Origin: Magnetococcales bacterium
GTDB taxonomy: Bacteria > Pseudomonadota > Magnetococcia > Magnetococcales > JADFYX01
Length of the DNA stretch: 64,000 nt
Assembly (NCBI GenBank): GCA_002753565.1
Contig: PEAM01000024.1
Span: 1-64,000 of the forward strand
Reading direction: 5' to 3'
The position numbers and the translations under genes were made by a program. The notes under the pieces were generated by a model. The model ran no database searches, was not told the origin of the DNA, and saw only the letters and a list, made by a program, of their open reading frames with translations. Below, one piece after another: positions 54,866 to 63,579 of this stretch (its first letter is position 1; the number at the start of each line of letters is the position of its first letter).

Positions 54866-56203
54866 TCAGGGTCGTTTTCTGGCCTGACTTGAGTTTTCAA
54901 ACTTTCTCAACAACTTGTTTCCACGCTCAACCACCGCATCCAATCCAATACTGGCGGACTTCCTGCCAGAGATCACCGACTCCATCTCGTTATAGATGAT
55001 ATCCCGTAAGCGAACCATATGGCCGAATCGCAACCCCCGAGAGTACGCCGTCGGCAGCACGTCGACCATCTGTCGCAGCGCTACCTCTCTATCGGGATTT
55101 TTTTGGTAGTATCCCGACTCTTTGGTTAAACGGTAGCCAGCCTTGGTAACAGGCAGATAGCCGGTGGACTGATGCCAATCGGCCTGAACGGTCGGTGAGG
55201 AGAGATAGGAGAGAAACCGGGCCACCCCCAGATAACTCTTGCGGTCATGGCCTGCCATGACCCACAGGCTGGCTCCAGCAATGATGGTGTTCTGGGGTTT
55301 TTTAACCACATCCGACCAGTAGGGAAGCTCACTGACACCCAAATCAAACGAGGCTTTTTCTTTAAAATCAGCATAGCCAGCTGATGATTCGGTATACATG
55401 GGGCAGATTTCATCGATAAATTTACGGCGCCCCAAATCCTGCCGACCCCCGTAGGAGAAGATAGACTCCTTCTCCCAGGCCGCCAACTGAGCAAGATGTT
55501 TAATCTGTACCGCTCCATTCGCGGTCAAGCGGGTATCCATCCCCTCAAAACCATTTCCCCCGGTACCAAAAGGGACATTGTGCCAGGCAGAGAGGTTTTC
55601 CAGATGGATCCAGGAGATCCAGGAGGAGGAAAAACCACAGCTATAACCGGCCTTCAGTAGTTGACGGGAAACAAGCCCTACCTGCTCCCAGGTTTTGGGA
55701 GGGTGATCTGGATTGAGGCCGGCTTTTTTAAAGGCGCTTTTGTTATAATAGAGAACCGGGGTGGCGTTATTGAAGGGCAAAGAGAGCAGACGACCATCTT
55801 TACTGGTATAATAGCTGGAGATGGTTGGAATATAGTGGTCAGGATCAAACGGCTCGCCACCATCAGACATCACATCGGCAATAGGGCGAATGGCATGACC
55901 GACCGCCATCATGGTTGCGGTGCCAACCTCAAAGACCTGAAGAATATGGGGAGGCCGTTTGGATCGGCTGGCAGCAATCCCTTCGGTCATGGTTTGAATG
56001 GCGTTACCCTTATAGATTGGCACCACTCGGAAGGTCGACTGACTGCTGTTAAACCCTTTGGCCAACGCATCCACCTTGGCACCCAGCTTGCCACTCATCC
56101 CATGCCACCAGTGGATATCAACCACAGCCTCCGCCGAACGAGGAGCCGCAATGAGCAAGACAGCAAGCATGATCGGAATCAGACGATTCAATGGAATGTC
56201 CAC
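54866..56203 (-). CDS. ugpB: UgpB-like extracellular solute-binding protein
   Basis: The 445-residue periplasmic protein has a signal peptide (about 1-26, ending APRSAEA) and the family 1 binding-protein fold. Features matching sn-glycerol-3-phosphate-binding UgpB are WWHGMSGKLG near the mature N-terminus, YKGNAIQTMTEGIAA, LSLPFNNATPVLYYNKSAFKKAGL, SWIHLENLSAWHN and IAGASLWVMAGH. It would capture glycerol-3-phosphate or glycerophosphodiesters for an ABC importer. No ugpA, ugpE or ugpC lies in the window, so it is an orphan here, with empty stretches on both sides. The assignment to a substrate rests on similarity only. Confidence 0.88.
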   Translation of the reverse strand: MDIPLNRLIPIMLAVLLIAAPRSAEAVVDIHWWHGMSGKLGAKVDALAKGFNSSQSTFRVVPIYKGNAIQTMTEGIAASRSKRPPHILQVFEVGTATMMAVGHAIRPIADVMSDGGEPFDPDHYIPTISSYYTSKDGRLLSLPFNNATPVLYYNKSAFKKAGLNPDHPPKTWEQVGLVSRQLLKAGYSCGFSSSWISWIHLENLSAWHNVPFGTGGNGFEGMDTRLTANGAVQIKHLAQLAAWEKESIFSYGGRQDLGRRKFIDEICPMYTESSAGYADFKEKASFDLGVSELPYWSDVVKKPQNTIIAGASLWVMAGHDRKSYLGVARFLSYLSSPTVQADWHQSTGYLPVTKAGYRLTKESGYYQKNPDREVALRQMVDVLPTAYSRGLRFGHMVRLRDIIYNEMESVISGRKSASIGLDAVVERGNKLLRKFENSSQARKRP

Positions 56204-56337
56204 ACTATTCTCTTTTAAAATCTAACCCTACCCCTGTGGCATATAGGTCTTCACCCCTACCAACAATTCAATAACCGGGCCAAAGAACCGCTGGGCGATC
56301 AACTATTAAGCCCGGAGGCCTGAAGAGGAAGATTTTT

Positions 56338-56967
56338 TCACAAGAATTGCCGGCGAAAACGGTCCCAATCCTCGCCTCGATCCACATCCCATTGACCAGG
56401 AAACTCTCGCCAGGGCCAGCCGAGATCTCTCAATCGAGAGCGGGTCTGCTCCGCCACATGCTCTGTACCCCAAGGCATAGAGGAGAAGAGAGTTGGCGCC
56501 GATCGGGTTAAGCCCAACAGAATGTACCCCCCATCCTCCGCCGGAGCCATCACCACAGGCACCTCTTGCAGAGCCGCCTCAACCTGATCCAACAACCGCG
56601 TTGAGATCGAAGCGGCATCCCCCCCCAACAGAATAACCTGCCGAGATCTCTTCAGGCTCTCGTCAACAATGGTGGCCATTCTCTGACCCAAATCGCCAGA
56701 GGGTTGACAACGGCGATGGGAGAGCGGCAAAAGAGTGTCAAAGTAGGGATGATTGCTGTCGGGGGTACACCAAAGATGCAGTCCCCGATCCACCTTTACC
56801 CCCTGCCACGACAAGGCGATGGTCAGAACATGGCTCAGGAGCTGCTCATGGGCCTGGGCGGCTCCCCGAGGGCCCAGAGCAGGAATCAAGCGGGTTTTGA
56901 CCTGCCCCACCAGAGGGGCACGGGCCAAAATCTCCAGAGAGGTCAGCAACAGCCCGTCGGTCCACAC
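56338..56967 (-). CDS. DUF2064/TIGR04282-type glycosyltransferase (arsenosugar-linked family)
   Basis: The 209-residue protein shows the family motifs ARAPLVGQVKTRLIPALG (nucleotide-sugar binding), QPSGDLGQRM, VILLGGDAASIS, VMAPAEDGGYILLGL and SMPWGTEHVAEQTRSRL. It belongs to a group of small GT-A-type glycosyltransferases found next to ArsM/ArsS genes and predicted to add a sugar in arsenosugar synthesis. The start is GTG 56967, overlapping the end of the methyltransferase gene by 25 nt, with GGGGAG about 10 nt upstream, so the two are coupled. Outside arsenic context the family is also simply called DUF2064. Confidence 0.82.
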   Translation of the reverse strand: MWTDGLLLTSLEILARAPLVGQVKTRLIPALGPRGAAQAHEQLLSHVLTIALSWQGVKVDRGLHLWCTPDSNHPYFDTLLPLSHRRCQPSGDLGQRMATIVDESLKRSRQVILLGGDAASISTRLLDQVEAALQEVPVVMAPAEDGGYILLGLTRSAPTLFSSMPWGTEHVAEQTRSRLRDLGWPWREFPGQWDVDRGEDWDRFRRQFL

Positions 56968-58085
56968 CCTCCACTCTCCCCATCCGATGAGGCCCCACCG
57001 CCTCGGGTCTCCTCGGCGGGACGATAGGTTCCGGGAGGGAGGGTATAGGGGGTGGGCTCTTTGGGGGTTTGTGGGGATAGTCGGATAAAATCATTGGTAA
57101 AAGGGGCTTTTCCCAATCGGTGGTAGATCTCCTGAGAGACCGCAATCCGTACTCCGGCCGGATACCAGTTACCCAGATCATCCTCCACCACCGCCATGGG
57201 GCCACGATAGATGACCGCATGACCGCCATCGCTCTGCTCGGTCTGAGCCGACAGCCCATCTTTTACCGCCGTCAGGGTGACCGAGCGAAACTCGATCCCT
57301 TCCACCACCTGCCACGGTTTTTCATCCCACTTATCAAAAGCCACCCCTGTAAAGCCCACCTCCCGAAACAGCCGAACAAACTCCGACTCTTCAAAAGCCC
57401 CGGAGATGCAGCCACTCCACAACGCCGGGTCGGCCTTTAAACTGTCGGGAATCACTCCATCGGAGACAATATCGGAGATAGCCACCCGTCCACCCGGTCT
57501 GACCACCCGATAAATCTCCTCCACCAACTGCTGTTTGAACGCATCGTCTACCAGGTTCAACACACAGTTGGAGATGACCAGATCGACACTGCCATCGGCA
57601 ATCATGGGGTTTTGGCTACGCTGGGCAACCATCCACTGCTCGAACCGGTCAACACTGGCTAGATCGGTGACTGGATTGGTGGCAAGATAGTCCGACACCT
57701 TATCCAGAGAGAGAGCCAGATCTTGAATACGCCCCTTATGGAAGAGGACCCGATCTTCCCCCAGTTTTTCGGCAATCTCCTGTTGGTACTGTCGGGCCAG
57801 AGACAGCATATCATCGTTCATGTCCACACCGATGACCCGCCCTCCCATCCCCACCAGTTGAGCCGCCATATAGCAGATTTTTCCCCCACCCGAGCCAAGA
57901 TCCAAAACCGTATCACCCGGCTGAACATAGCGGGAAGGGTCACCACAACCGTAATCCCGATCGATGATCTCCTGAGGCAGGATTTTCAGTAGATCCGTAT
58001 CATAAGAGACCGGACAACAGAGGGCCTCAACAACCCGCGTTGCCCCTTCCGAATAACGATCTCGAACATGTTTTTCCATTTCCAT
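56943..58085 (-). CDS. arsM: ArsM-like SAM-dependent methyltransferase
   Basis: The 380-residue protein has a Rossmann methyltransferase core with VLDLGSGGGKICYMAAQLVG (SAM motif I), GVDMNDDML, and VDLVISNCVLNLV, plus a second domain at about 265-345. Cysteine pairs occur near the N-terminus (EALCCPVSYD) and at the C-terminus (GCGPTGCC), fitting binding of trivalent arsenic or another soft metal. It matches the arsenosugar-type arsenite methyltransferases coupled to DUF2064. The ATG is 6 nt after lpxD with AAGGA in the end of lpxD, so it is read with the upstream genes. No ArsR, ArsS or ArsC is in the window; the arsenic role is inferred. Confidence 0.82.
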   Translation of the reverse strand: MEMEKHVRDRYSEGATRVVEALCCPVSYDTDLLKILPQEIIDRDYGCGDPSRYVQPGDTVLDLGSGGGKICYMAAQLVGMGGRVIGVDMNDDMLSLARQYQQEIAEKLGEDRVLFHKGRIQDLALSLDKVSDYLATNPVTDLASVDRFEQWMVAQRSQNPMIADGSVDLVISNCVLNLVDDAFKQQLVEEIYRVVRPGGRVAISDIVSDGVIPDSLKADPALWSGCISGAFEESEFVRLFREVGFTGVAFDKWDEKPWQVVEGIEFRSVTLTAVKDGLSAQTEQSDGGHAVIYRGPMAVVEDDLGNWYPAGVRIAVSQEIYHRLGKAPFTNDFIRLSPQTPKEPTPYTLPPGTYRPAEETRGGGASSDGESGGCGPTGCC

Positions 58086-58091
58086 GATAGA

Positions 58092-59045
58092 CTATTCCTT
58101 CTTCTGTTTCATAAAATCTCGCACTGTTTTCATAAAGGCCGGCAGCTTGCGCATAGCCGAAAGCTGCATCATGCTCTCTCGGTGGGACTGCCCCCACCAG
58201 CCGGTCCAGGTGGCCCCAGCCGGCACATCGGTCGCGACCCCTGTCGATGCACCAACCCGCGCGCCGGCCCCCACGGTGGTGTGAGGAACCAACCCGGCCT
58301 GCCCCGCCAAAACAGCCCCATCCCCAATGATACAGGAGCCGGCAATCCCCACCTGGGAGACAATGATACAGCACCGCCCAATCTGTACGTTGTGGGCAAT
58401 TTGCACCTGATTGTCAATACGGGTTCCCGCACCAATACGGGTCTCCCCAAACCTGGCCCGGTCGATGGTGGTACCGGAGCCAACATGCACATCGTCCTCA
58501 ATCAGAACCGTACCAAAATGGGTGATCGGCTCCAGGCGCCCCTCCATGAACTCATAACCAAACCCCTCTCCACCGATGACCGAGTTGGCCTTGAGAATAC
58601 AGCGGGAACCAATCTCACAGCGGTCATAGATAACGGTACCGGCATGAATCTCGGTCTGGTCCCCCACCACCACCTCTGCCCCTATCACCGCACCCGCTCC
58701 GATCACCACCCCCGCCCCAATCTGGGCCGACTCCGCCACCACAGCCGTTGGGTGAATGCCAGAAAAGGTGAGATGCGCCTGACCCAGAAGACGCGCGGCT
58801 CGGGCCGCATCCAGAGGAGGGCAACGGCTGATCAACAGGGGTTTGTCGGCCAGTTCCGGCTCATCAGCCAGGTCGGACGGCACCACCACCGCGCCGATTG
58901 GCTCGACCTGAGCCAGCCATTTTTTAGCCGTCACAAAGGAGAGCTGGTCCAAACCCGCCTCTTCAACCGGTGCCACCGAGGCGAGCGGAAGATCCGCCCC
59001 CCGATGCTCCAACCCGAGGCTCTGCGCCAATTCAGATAGTTTCAC
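58092..59045 (-). CDS. lpxD: UDP-3-O-acylglucosamine N-acyltransferase LpxD
   Basis: The 317-residue protein has an N-terminal uridine-binding domain (LSELAQSLGLEHRG....V....A..DQLSFVT) and a left-handed beta-helix of hexapeptide repeats with the catalytic-type histidine in VQIAHNVQIG. It adds the second acyl chain in lipid A synthesis. It is about 25 residues shorter than E. coli LpxD, the difference lying mainly at the C-terminus. It is unusual in not being next to bamA-skp-fabZ-lpxA; instead it follows rodA by 49 nt on the same strand. Another LpxD may exist elsewhere, so it might act on a different sugar nucleotide. Confidence 0.88.
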   Translation of the reverse strand: MKLSELAQSLGLEHRGADLPLASVAPVEEAGLDQLSFVTAKKWLAQVEPIGAVVVPSDLADEPELADKPLLISRCPPLDAARAARLLGQAHLTFSGIHPTAVVAESAQIGAGVVIGAGAVIGAEVVVGDQTEIHAGTVIYDRCEIGSRCILKANSVIGGEGFGYEFMEGRLEPITHFGTVLIEDDVHVGSGTTIDRARFGETRIGAGTRIDNQVQIAHNVQIGRCCIIVSQVGIAGSCIIGDGAVLAGQAGLVPHTTVGAGARVGASTGVATDVPAGATWTGWWGQSHRESMMQLSAMRKLPAFMKTVRDFMKQKKE

Positions 59046-59094
59046 AAGCCAACATTCCTTATCAATATCAATGGAGGTGATGATCTGCTGTTAT

Positions 59095-60273
59095 TCAGAC
59101 GGATCGACCATGGTGTTTGGAGTATAGACTAATATGGGCTGAAAATCCCATAGCCATCATCAAGGTCAAAAGAGAACTGCCGCCATAGCTGACAAACGGC
59201 AGGGGAATCCCCACAACCGGCAGCAGTCCAATGACCATGCCAATATTGACCAATACCTGGAAGGCAAAAAGAGAGGTCATCCCCACCGAAACCAGAACTC
59301 CGTAGCGATCATTGGCCTGGGTTGCGATGATCAGAGTGCGGAAGATAATCAAACCATACAGCAGCAGCAGCGCCATCCCCCCCAAAAAGCCCCACTCCTC
59401 TGCCAGTACCGAAAAAATAAAATCGGTATGTCTCTCCGGCAAAAAATCCAGGTGGCTCTGACTCCCCCCCATAAACCCCTTGCCTGTCACCCCCCCGGAA
59501 CCGATGGCAATTTTCGATTGAATAATATGATATCCAGCCCCCAAGGGGTCCTGCTCGGGGAAAAAAAGCGTGGTAATACGACGTCTTTGGTAGTCGTGAA
59601 GCAGGTTCCAAGCCAAGGGGAAAGAGGCACCAAAAACGGTGATGGCTCCCACAATCAACTGCCAGGAGAGTCCCGCCACTACCATGATGACAGCCCCGAC
59701 CGCAATCACCATGATGGCGGTGCCCAAATCCGGCTGTTTCATGATAAAGGCCGCCGGAACCGCAATCATCACAAGCGGGATAGCCAGATCTTCAGAGCCC
59801 AGCCGCATGGTGGCGGAACGGTCATGGTAATAGCGGGCCAACGCCATGATAAGCGCCACCTTCATCAGCTCCGAGGGTTGCAGCAGAAACCCCCCGATAG
59901 AGAGCCAACGTCTGGCCCCCATACCAATGGTTCCGGCAAAAAACACCGCAATCAGGAGGGCCAGGGTAATCCCATAAAAGAGATAGGCATAACGCCGATA
60001 GATCTTCTCCCCCCCCATCAGCCCCAACACCAGCATGATGACCAATCCTACGCCAAATCGGGCCATCTGGCGGAAAAGCAGTCGAATGTTATCCTCCCCG
60101 CCAACCGCCGAATAGAGAATGACAAAACCCACCGATGCCAAAATAACCAGTAGCAGAAACAGACTCCACGGAAAACGGATAAAACGCTCCCGCCAGCTCA
60201 AGGGAGACTCCCCCCCCAGACTCAACAGCCCTCTTCTATCCGACAGCGTCAAGTTCACTCTCCCCAACCTCAT
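59095..60273 (-). CDS. rodA: Rod shape-determining glycosyltransferase RodA (SEDS)
   Basis: The protein of about 392 residues has ten membrane helices and the SEDS motifs: GGFLLQPSELMKVALI, KQPDLGTAIM, GKGFMGG.QS.LDFLPERHTDFIFSVLAEEWGF, and GIPLPFVSYGGSSLL. It polymerises lipid II glycan strands in the elongasome, paired with PBP2. The ATG at 60273 overlaps the end of mrdA and has only a weak ribosome site; the frame is open to 60312. The 37-nt overlap implies coupled translation with its partner. Confidence 0.95.
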   Translation of the reverse strand: MRLGRVNLTLSDRRGLLSLGGESPLSWRERFIRFPWSLFLLLVILASVGFVILYSAVGGEDNIRLLFRQMARFGVGLVIMLVLGLMGGEKIYRRYAYLFYGITLALLIAVFFAGTIGMGARRWLSIGGFLLQPSELMKVALIMALARYYHDRSATMRLGSEDLAIPLVMIAVPAAFIMKQPDLGTAIMVIAVGAVIMVVAGLSWQLIVGAITVFGASFPLAWNLLHDYQRRRITTLFFPEQDPLGAGYHIIQSKIAIGSGGVTGKGFMGGSQSHLDFLPERHTDFIFSVLAEEWGFLGGMALLLLYGLIIFRTLIIATQANDRYGVLVSVGMTSLFAFQVLVNIGMVIGLLPVVGIPLPFVSYGGSSLLTLMMAMGFSAHISLYSKHHGRSV

Positions 60274-62107
60274 CAGGCTTGGAACCTGTGTCCCTCTCTC
60301 CCGGAGGGGCAAAATAGTAGTCGATGAGTTTTTTGGCTACCGGAGCCGCCGCAGAGCTACCGTGACCGCCATGCTCGATGACAACCGCTAAAGCCAGCTG
60401 CGCCTCCTCCGTGGGTGAGGCCGGGGCGTAGCTGACGTAGAGGGCGTGGTCCTTGTGTCGATCGTTGTCCGACTTGATAATCATACCCGACTCTTTTCTT
60501 TTATGGCGAACCACCTGAGAGGTGCCGGTTTTTCCCGCAGTCCGAACCCACTCGGACTTGGACCGTTTTGCCGTTCCGGCCCGACCGTGAACCACCTCCT
60601 CCAGCCCTTTTTTTACCAAGGCCAGATGGGACTCGTTGATCCGCCCCCACTGCAACACCTCCGGCAGTTCATCCTCTGCCCAATCCACCAGTGTGGGGCG
60701 GTAGACCGTTCCACCATTGGCGATGGCAGCAATCATGTTGGCCATCTGCAGTGGCGTTGCCAGCAGATATCCCTGACCAATGGCGGTAATCAGGGTCTCT
60801 CCCGGATACCAGACAATCCCTTGAATCGCCCTCTTCCAAGATCGTGAAGGGACCAGGCCGGCCCCCTCCCCCGCCATACCGATATTGGTTACATCTCCCA
60901 ACCCCAACCGACGAGCCTGACGCTCAATGGCATCAATCCCCACCTTCTCGGCCAATTTATAGAAAAAAACATCACAGGATTGGGCCAACGCCTGCACCAG
61001 CCCAACCTGACCATGACCGGCCCGACGCCAGCAGTAGAACTTATGTTTCTCTCGGATAATATGGCCGGGACAGTAGAAGTGCTCCTTATCATCCATTTTT
61101 CCTTCCGCCATAGCCGCCAGGGCCACCACCATCTTGAAGGTGGATCCGGGAGGATATTGACCCTGAATCGCCTTGTTTCCCAACGGTCGATCCGGGTCAG
61201 AAATCAACGTTTTCCACTCCTCGGAGGAGAAACCTCGAATAAACTGGTTGGGATCGTAGGAGGGCTGGCTGGCCATGGCCAAAACCCGACCATTACGTGG
61301 GTCCAGGGCCACCACAGCACCGGACTGGCCTGCCAGAGCCGCTTCTGCAGCCTGCTGCAGACCCAGATCGATGGTTAATTTCAGATCTTGACCCGGCCGG
61401 GGCGGCCCCTTGCGCAGCTCTCGAATCTGCCGGCCCGTGGCGTTGACCTCCATCTCCCGCACCCCTTCACGGCCCCGCAACTCTTTCTCATATTGGCGCT
61501 CCATACCGCTTTTTCCGACCGAATCGCCAGATCGAAAATGGATGGCAGGGAAAATCTGTTCATCCCGCTCATTCACCTCGCCGATGTAGCCCAACAGATG
61601 GGCCGCAGAGACCCCCTGGGGATAATCTCGAATCGATTGAACCTGAATGGTAACACCGGGAAAGGTGTGAATCTGCGCCTCAATCCGGCTCACCTCTTCC
61701 CAGGTTAGATGGGATTTAATCTGCAAGGGGAGAAAAGAGCGCTGTTTGTGCAGCCGTTTGAAGATGGCGTTACGCTGCCCCTCGGAAAGGTTGATGATGG
61801 GCTGAAGGCGATCAATCAGACCTAAAAAATCACCGGCCAACTCCGGGGTAACCGCCAGACGGAAATCGGGGCGATTGTCCACCAATATCTGCCCGTTACG
61901 GTCAAAAATACGCCCCCGAGGTGCCGAAATCGGCTGCAGGGAGATGCGGTTATTCTCTGCCAGATTCCGATACTCTCCCCCCTTCATCACCTGAAGATAG
62001 AAAAGCCGCCCGCCCAAAATCGAGAACCCCCCCAGCAATCCACCCCCGATCAACCAAAGTCGCCTCTGGGCATCGACCTGAAACCGTTCGTGTTCGTCGT
62101 CTAGCAT
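60236..62107 (-). CDS. mrdA: Penicillin-binding protein 2
   Basis: The 623-residue class B PBP has an N-terminal membrane helix (about 18-38), a pedestal domain (PRGRIFDRNGQILVDNRP) and a transpeptidase domain with the catalytic serine in PPGSTFKM, the second motif SCD (AQSCDVFFYKLAEKVG) and the third KTGT (AGKTGTSQVV). It cross-links lateral-wall peptidoglycan with RodA. ATG 62107 overlaps the mreD stop as TGATG. The order mreB-mreC-mreD-mrdA-rodA is the classic one. Confidence 0.97.
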   Translation of the reverse strand: MLDDEHERFQVDAQRRLWLIGGGLLGGFSILGGRLFYLQVMKGGEYRNLAENNRISLQPISAPRGRIFDRNGQILVDNRPDFRLAVTPELAGDFLGLIDRLQPIINLSEGQRNAIFKRLHKQRSFLPLQIKSHLTWEEVSRIEAQIHTFPGVTIQVQSIRDYPQGVSAAHLLGYIGEVNERDEQIFPAIHFRSGDSVGKSGMERQYEKELRGREGVREMEVNATGRQIRELRKGPPRPGQDLKLTIDLGLQQAAEAALAGQSGAVVALDPRNGRVLAMASQPSYDPNQFIRGFSSEEWKTLISDPDRPLGNKAIQGQYPPGSTFKMVVALAAMAEGKMDDKEHFYCPGHIIREKHKFYCWRRAGHGQVGLVQALAQSCDVFFYKLAEKVGIDAIERQARRLGLGDVTNIGMAGEGAGLVPSRSWKRAIQGIVWYPGETLITAIGQGYLLATPLQMANMIAAIANGGTVYRPTLVDWAEDELPEVLQWGRINESHLALVKKGLEEVVHGRAGTAKRSKSEWVRTAGKTGTSQVVRHKRKESGMIIKSDNDRHKDHALYVSYAPASPTEEAQLALAVVIEHGGHGSSAAAPVAKKLIDYYFAPPGERDTGSKPDEVGESELDAVG

Positions 62108-62601
62108 CAACGGTCCTCCAGCCAGGATTTATGGATACGAATCAGAAAAAAAACCACCACGGGCATCACCAACATGGTCGCAATGGGGCGACCAATAAAA
62201 AGAGGAAGGTAGAAGCTACTGCCTCGCAACAGAGAGAAAAAGAGCCACTGTATCCCCTGTTCCAACAAAACCAGCAGCCAAACCACCGGCAGAAGATGCA
62301 GAAAATCCGCCGCCCTCAAGCGTATACCAAAGTGACCCACCAACAGAACGATAACCACCTTTGAAAAACCATTCAACCCCAAAGGCATGCCTGAGAGAAG
62401 ATCCAACAGCAGTCCCACGGCAAAAGCCAACACCGGGCCACAGAGGTCCGAGCGGTAGAGTCGCCAGTAAAACAGGGCGATCAAGACCAGATCCGGGCGC
62501 AAAACCGACCAGGACTCAAAAGGGAGGGCCATCTCCTGCACAACCAGGGCAAACCAAACCGAGATGGCCGGCACCCAGGGAATCAGTAGGGAGGAGATCA
62601 A
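62107..62601 (-). CDS. mreD: Rod shape-determining protein MreD
   Basis: The 164-residue protein has about five membrane helices and MreD features: PDLVLIALFYWRLYR near the N-terminus, GPVLAFAVGLLLDLLSGMPLGLNGFS in the middle, and a basic tail. MreD is a membrane partner of MreC in the elongasome. Its start overlaps the mreC stop by ATGA (62601-62598), and its stop overlaps the mrdA start. Confidence 0.93.
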   Translation of the reverse strand: MISSLLIPWVPAISVWFALVVQEMALPFESWSVLRPDLVLIALFYWRLYRSDLCGPVLAFAVGLLLDLLSGMPLGLNGFSKVVIVLLVGHFGIRLRAADFLHLLPVVWLLVLLEQGIQWLFFSLLRGSSFYLPLFIGRPIATMLVMPVVVFFLIRIHKSWLEDR

Positions 62602-63482
62602 GGTGTTGAGGGGAGCGCATCGTCTGGCAGGGGTAACGCTTCCGCCTCCTTTGTCTGTAGGGGAATGAGGAGAACAACCTCTTCGGCCCGATCAAAGTCC
62701 ACCGCCGGCACCACGGTTACCTGACGAAACAGACCGCTCCCACCCGAGATCAACTGCTGAACCCGCCCCACCACCAGCCCCTTGGGAAACCCCTCTCCGG
62801 TACCCGAGGTGATAATCCGGTCATCCATCTCGATATCTGCCACCTTGGAGACAAACTCCAACTGTAGTTTTCGTCCGTTAAAGCCCGCAGCAATGGCCCG
62901 CTCCCGACTGCGCTGGACCACCACCGGAATCCGTGAGTTTAAATCCAGCAAGGTGAGAACCAGAGAGGTGTGGGCACCGACTCGAACCACCCGCCCCAAC
63001 AACCCTTCTGGCACGACAACGGTTGCGTTGACCACCACCCCCTCCTCCCGTCCGGCATTGATGAGGAGAGAGCGGGCAAACGCAGAAGAGGAGTCTCCCA
63101 CCACTCGGGCGGCAATCCGATAATAGCTGGAGTCGACAGGAATATTCAGAAGCTGATGAAGTCGCCGATTTTCCTGAGCAAGCTCCTCAAGAAGCGTCCC
63201 TAGAGGGCGCAGCCGTTTCAGCTCCGCCTTCATGCGGGTGTTTTCCTGATCAAGCTGCCTTAATTCGGTAATGCGGGCCTGGGTTTGGCGGTAGACAACC
63301 ACCGGAGAGAGGAGTACCCGCTGAATGGGACCAACGGCATCCAGAACAGTATCACTGATCAGATCTCGACGACCAGGATCGTGGGAACGAACAGAGAGCA
63401 TCAAAACCAGGGCGACAACCAACACCAGGATTGCCACCAGGCCATTTCGATACTGTTTGAGAAGGGCAAAAAGCTCTACCAT
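62598..63482 (-). CDS. mreC: Cell shape-determining protein MreC
   Basis: The 294-residue protein has one N-terminal membrane helix (GLVAILVLVVALVLML), a coiled coil (about 65-110: ITELRQLDQENTRMKAELKRL) and the periplasmic beta domains with VVGDSSSAFARSLLINAGREEGV, PEGLLGRVV, and the second repeat VSKVADIEMDDRIITSGTGEGFPKGLVVG. MreC binds PBP2 and activates it. The start at 63482 follows mreB by about 98 nt on the same strand. Confidence 0.95.
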   Translation of the reverse strand: MVELFALLKQYRNGLVAILVLVVALVLMLSVRSHDPGRRDLISDTVLDAVGPIQRVLLSPVVVYRQTQARITELRQLDQENTRMKAELKRLRPLGTLLEELAQENRRLHQLLNIPVDSSYYRIAARVVGDSSSAFARSLLINAGREEGVVVNATVVVPEGLLGRVVRVGAHTSLVLTLLDLNSRIPVVVQRSRERAIAAGFNGRKLQLEFVSKVADIEMDDRIITSGTGEGFPKGLVVGRVQQLISGGSGLFRQVTVVPAVDFDRAEEVVLLIPLQTKEAEALPLPDDALPSTP

Positions 63483-63579
63483 GAGAAAAAATCACCGCCC
63501 TTCACCTAAGGGTCTGTCAGAAAAAAACCACCCGGATTGAGCCATTTTTTCCCGACATGCCACCCCGAAAAAGAGCGCC

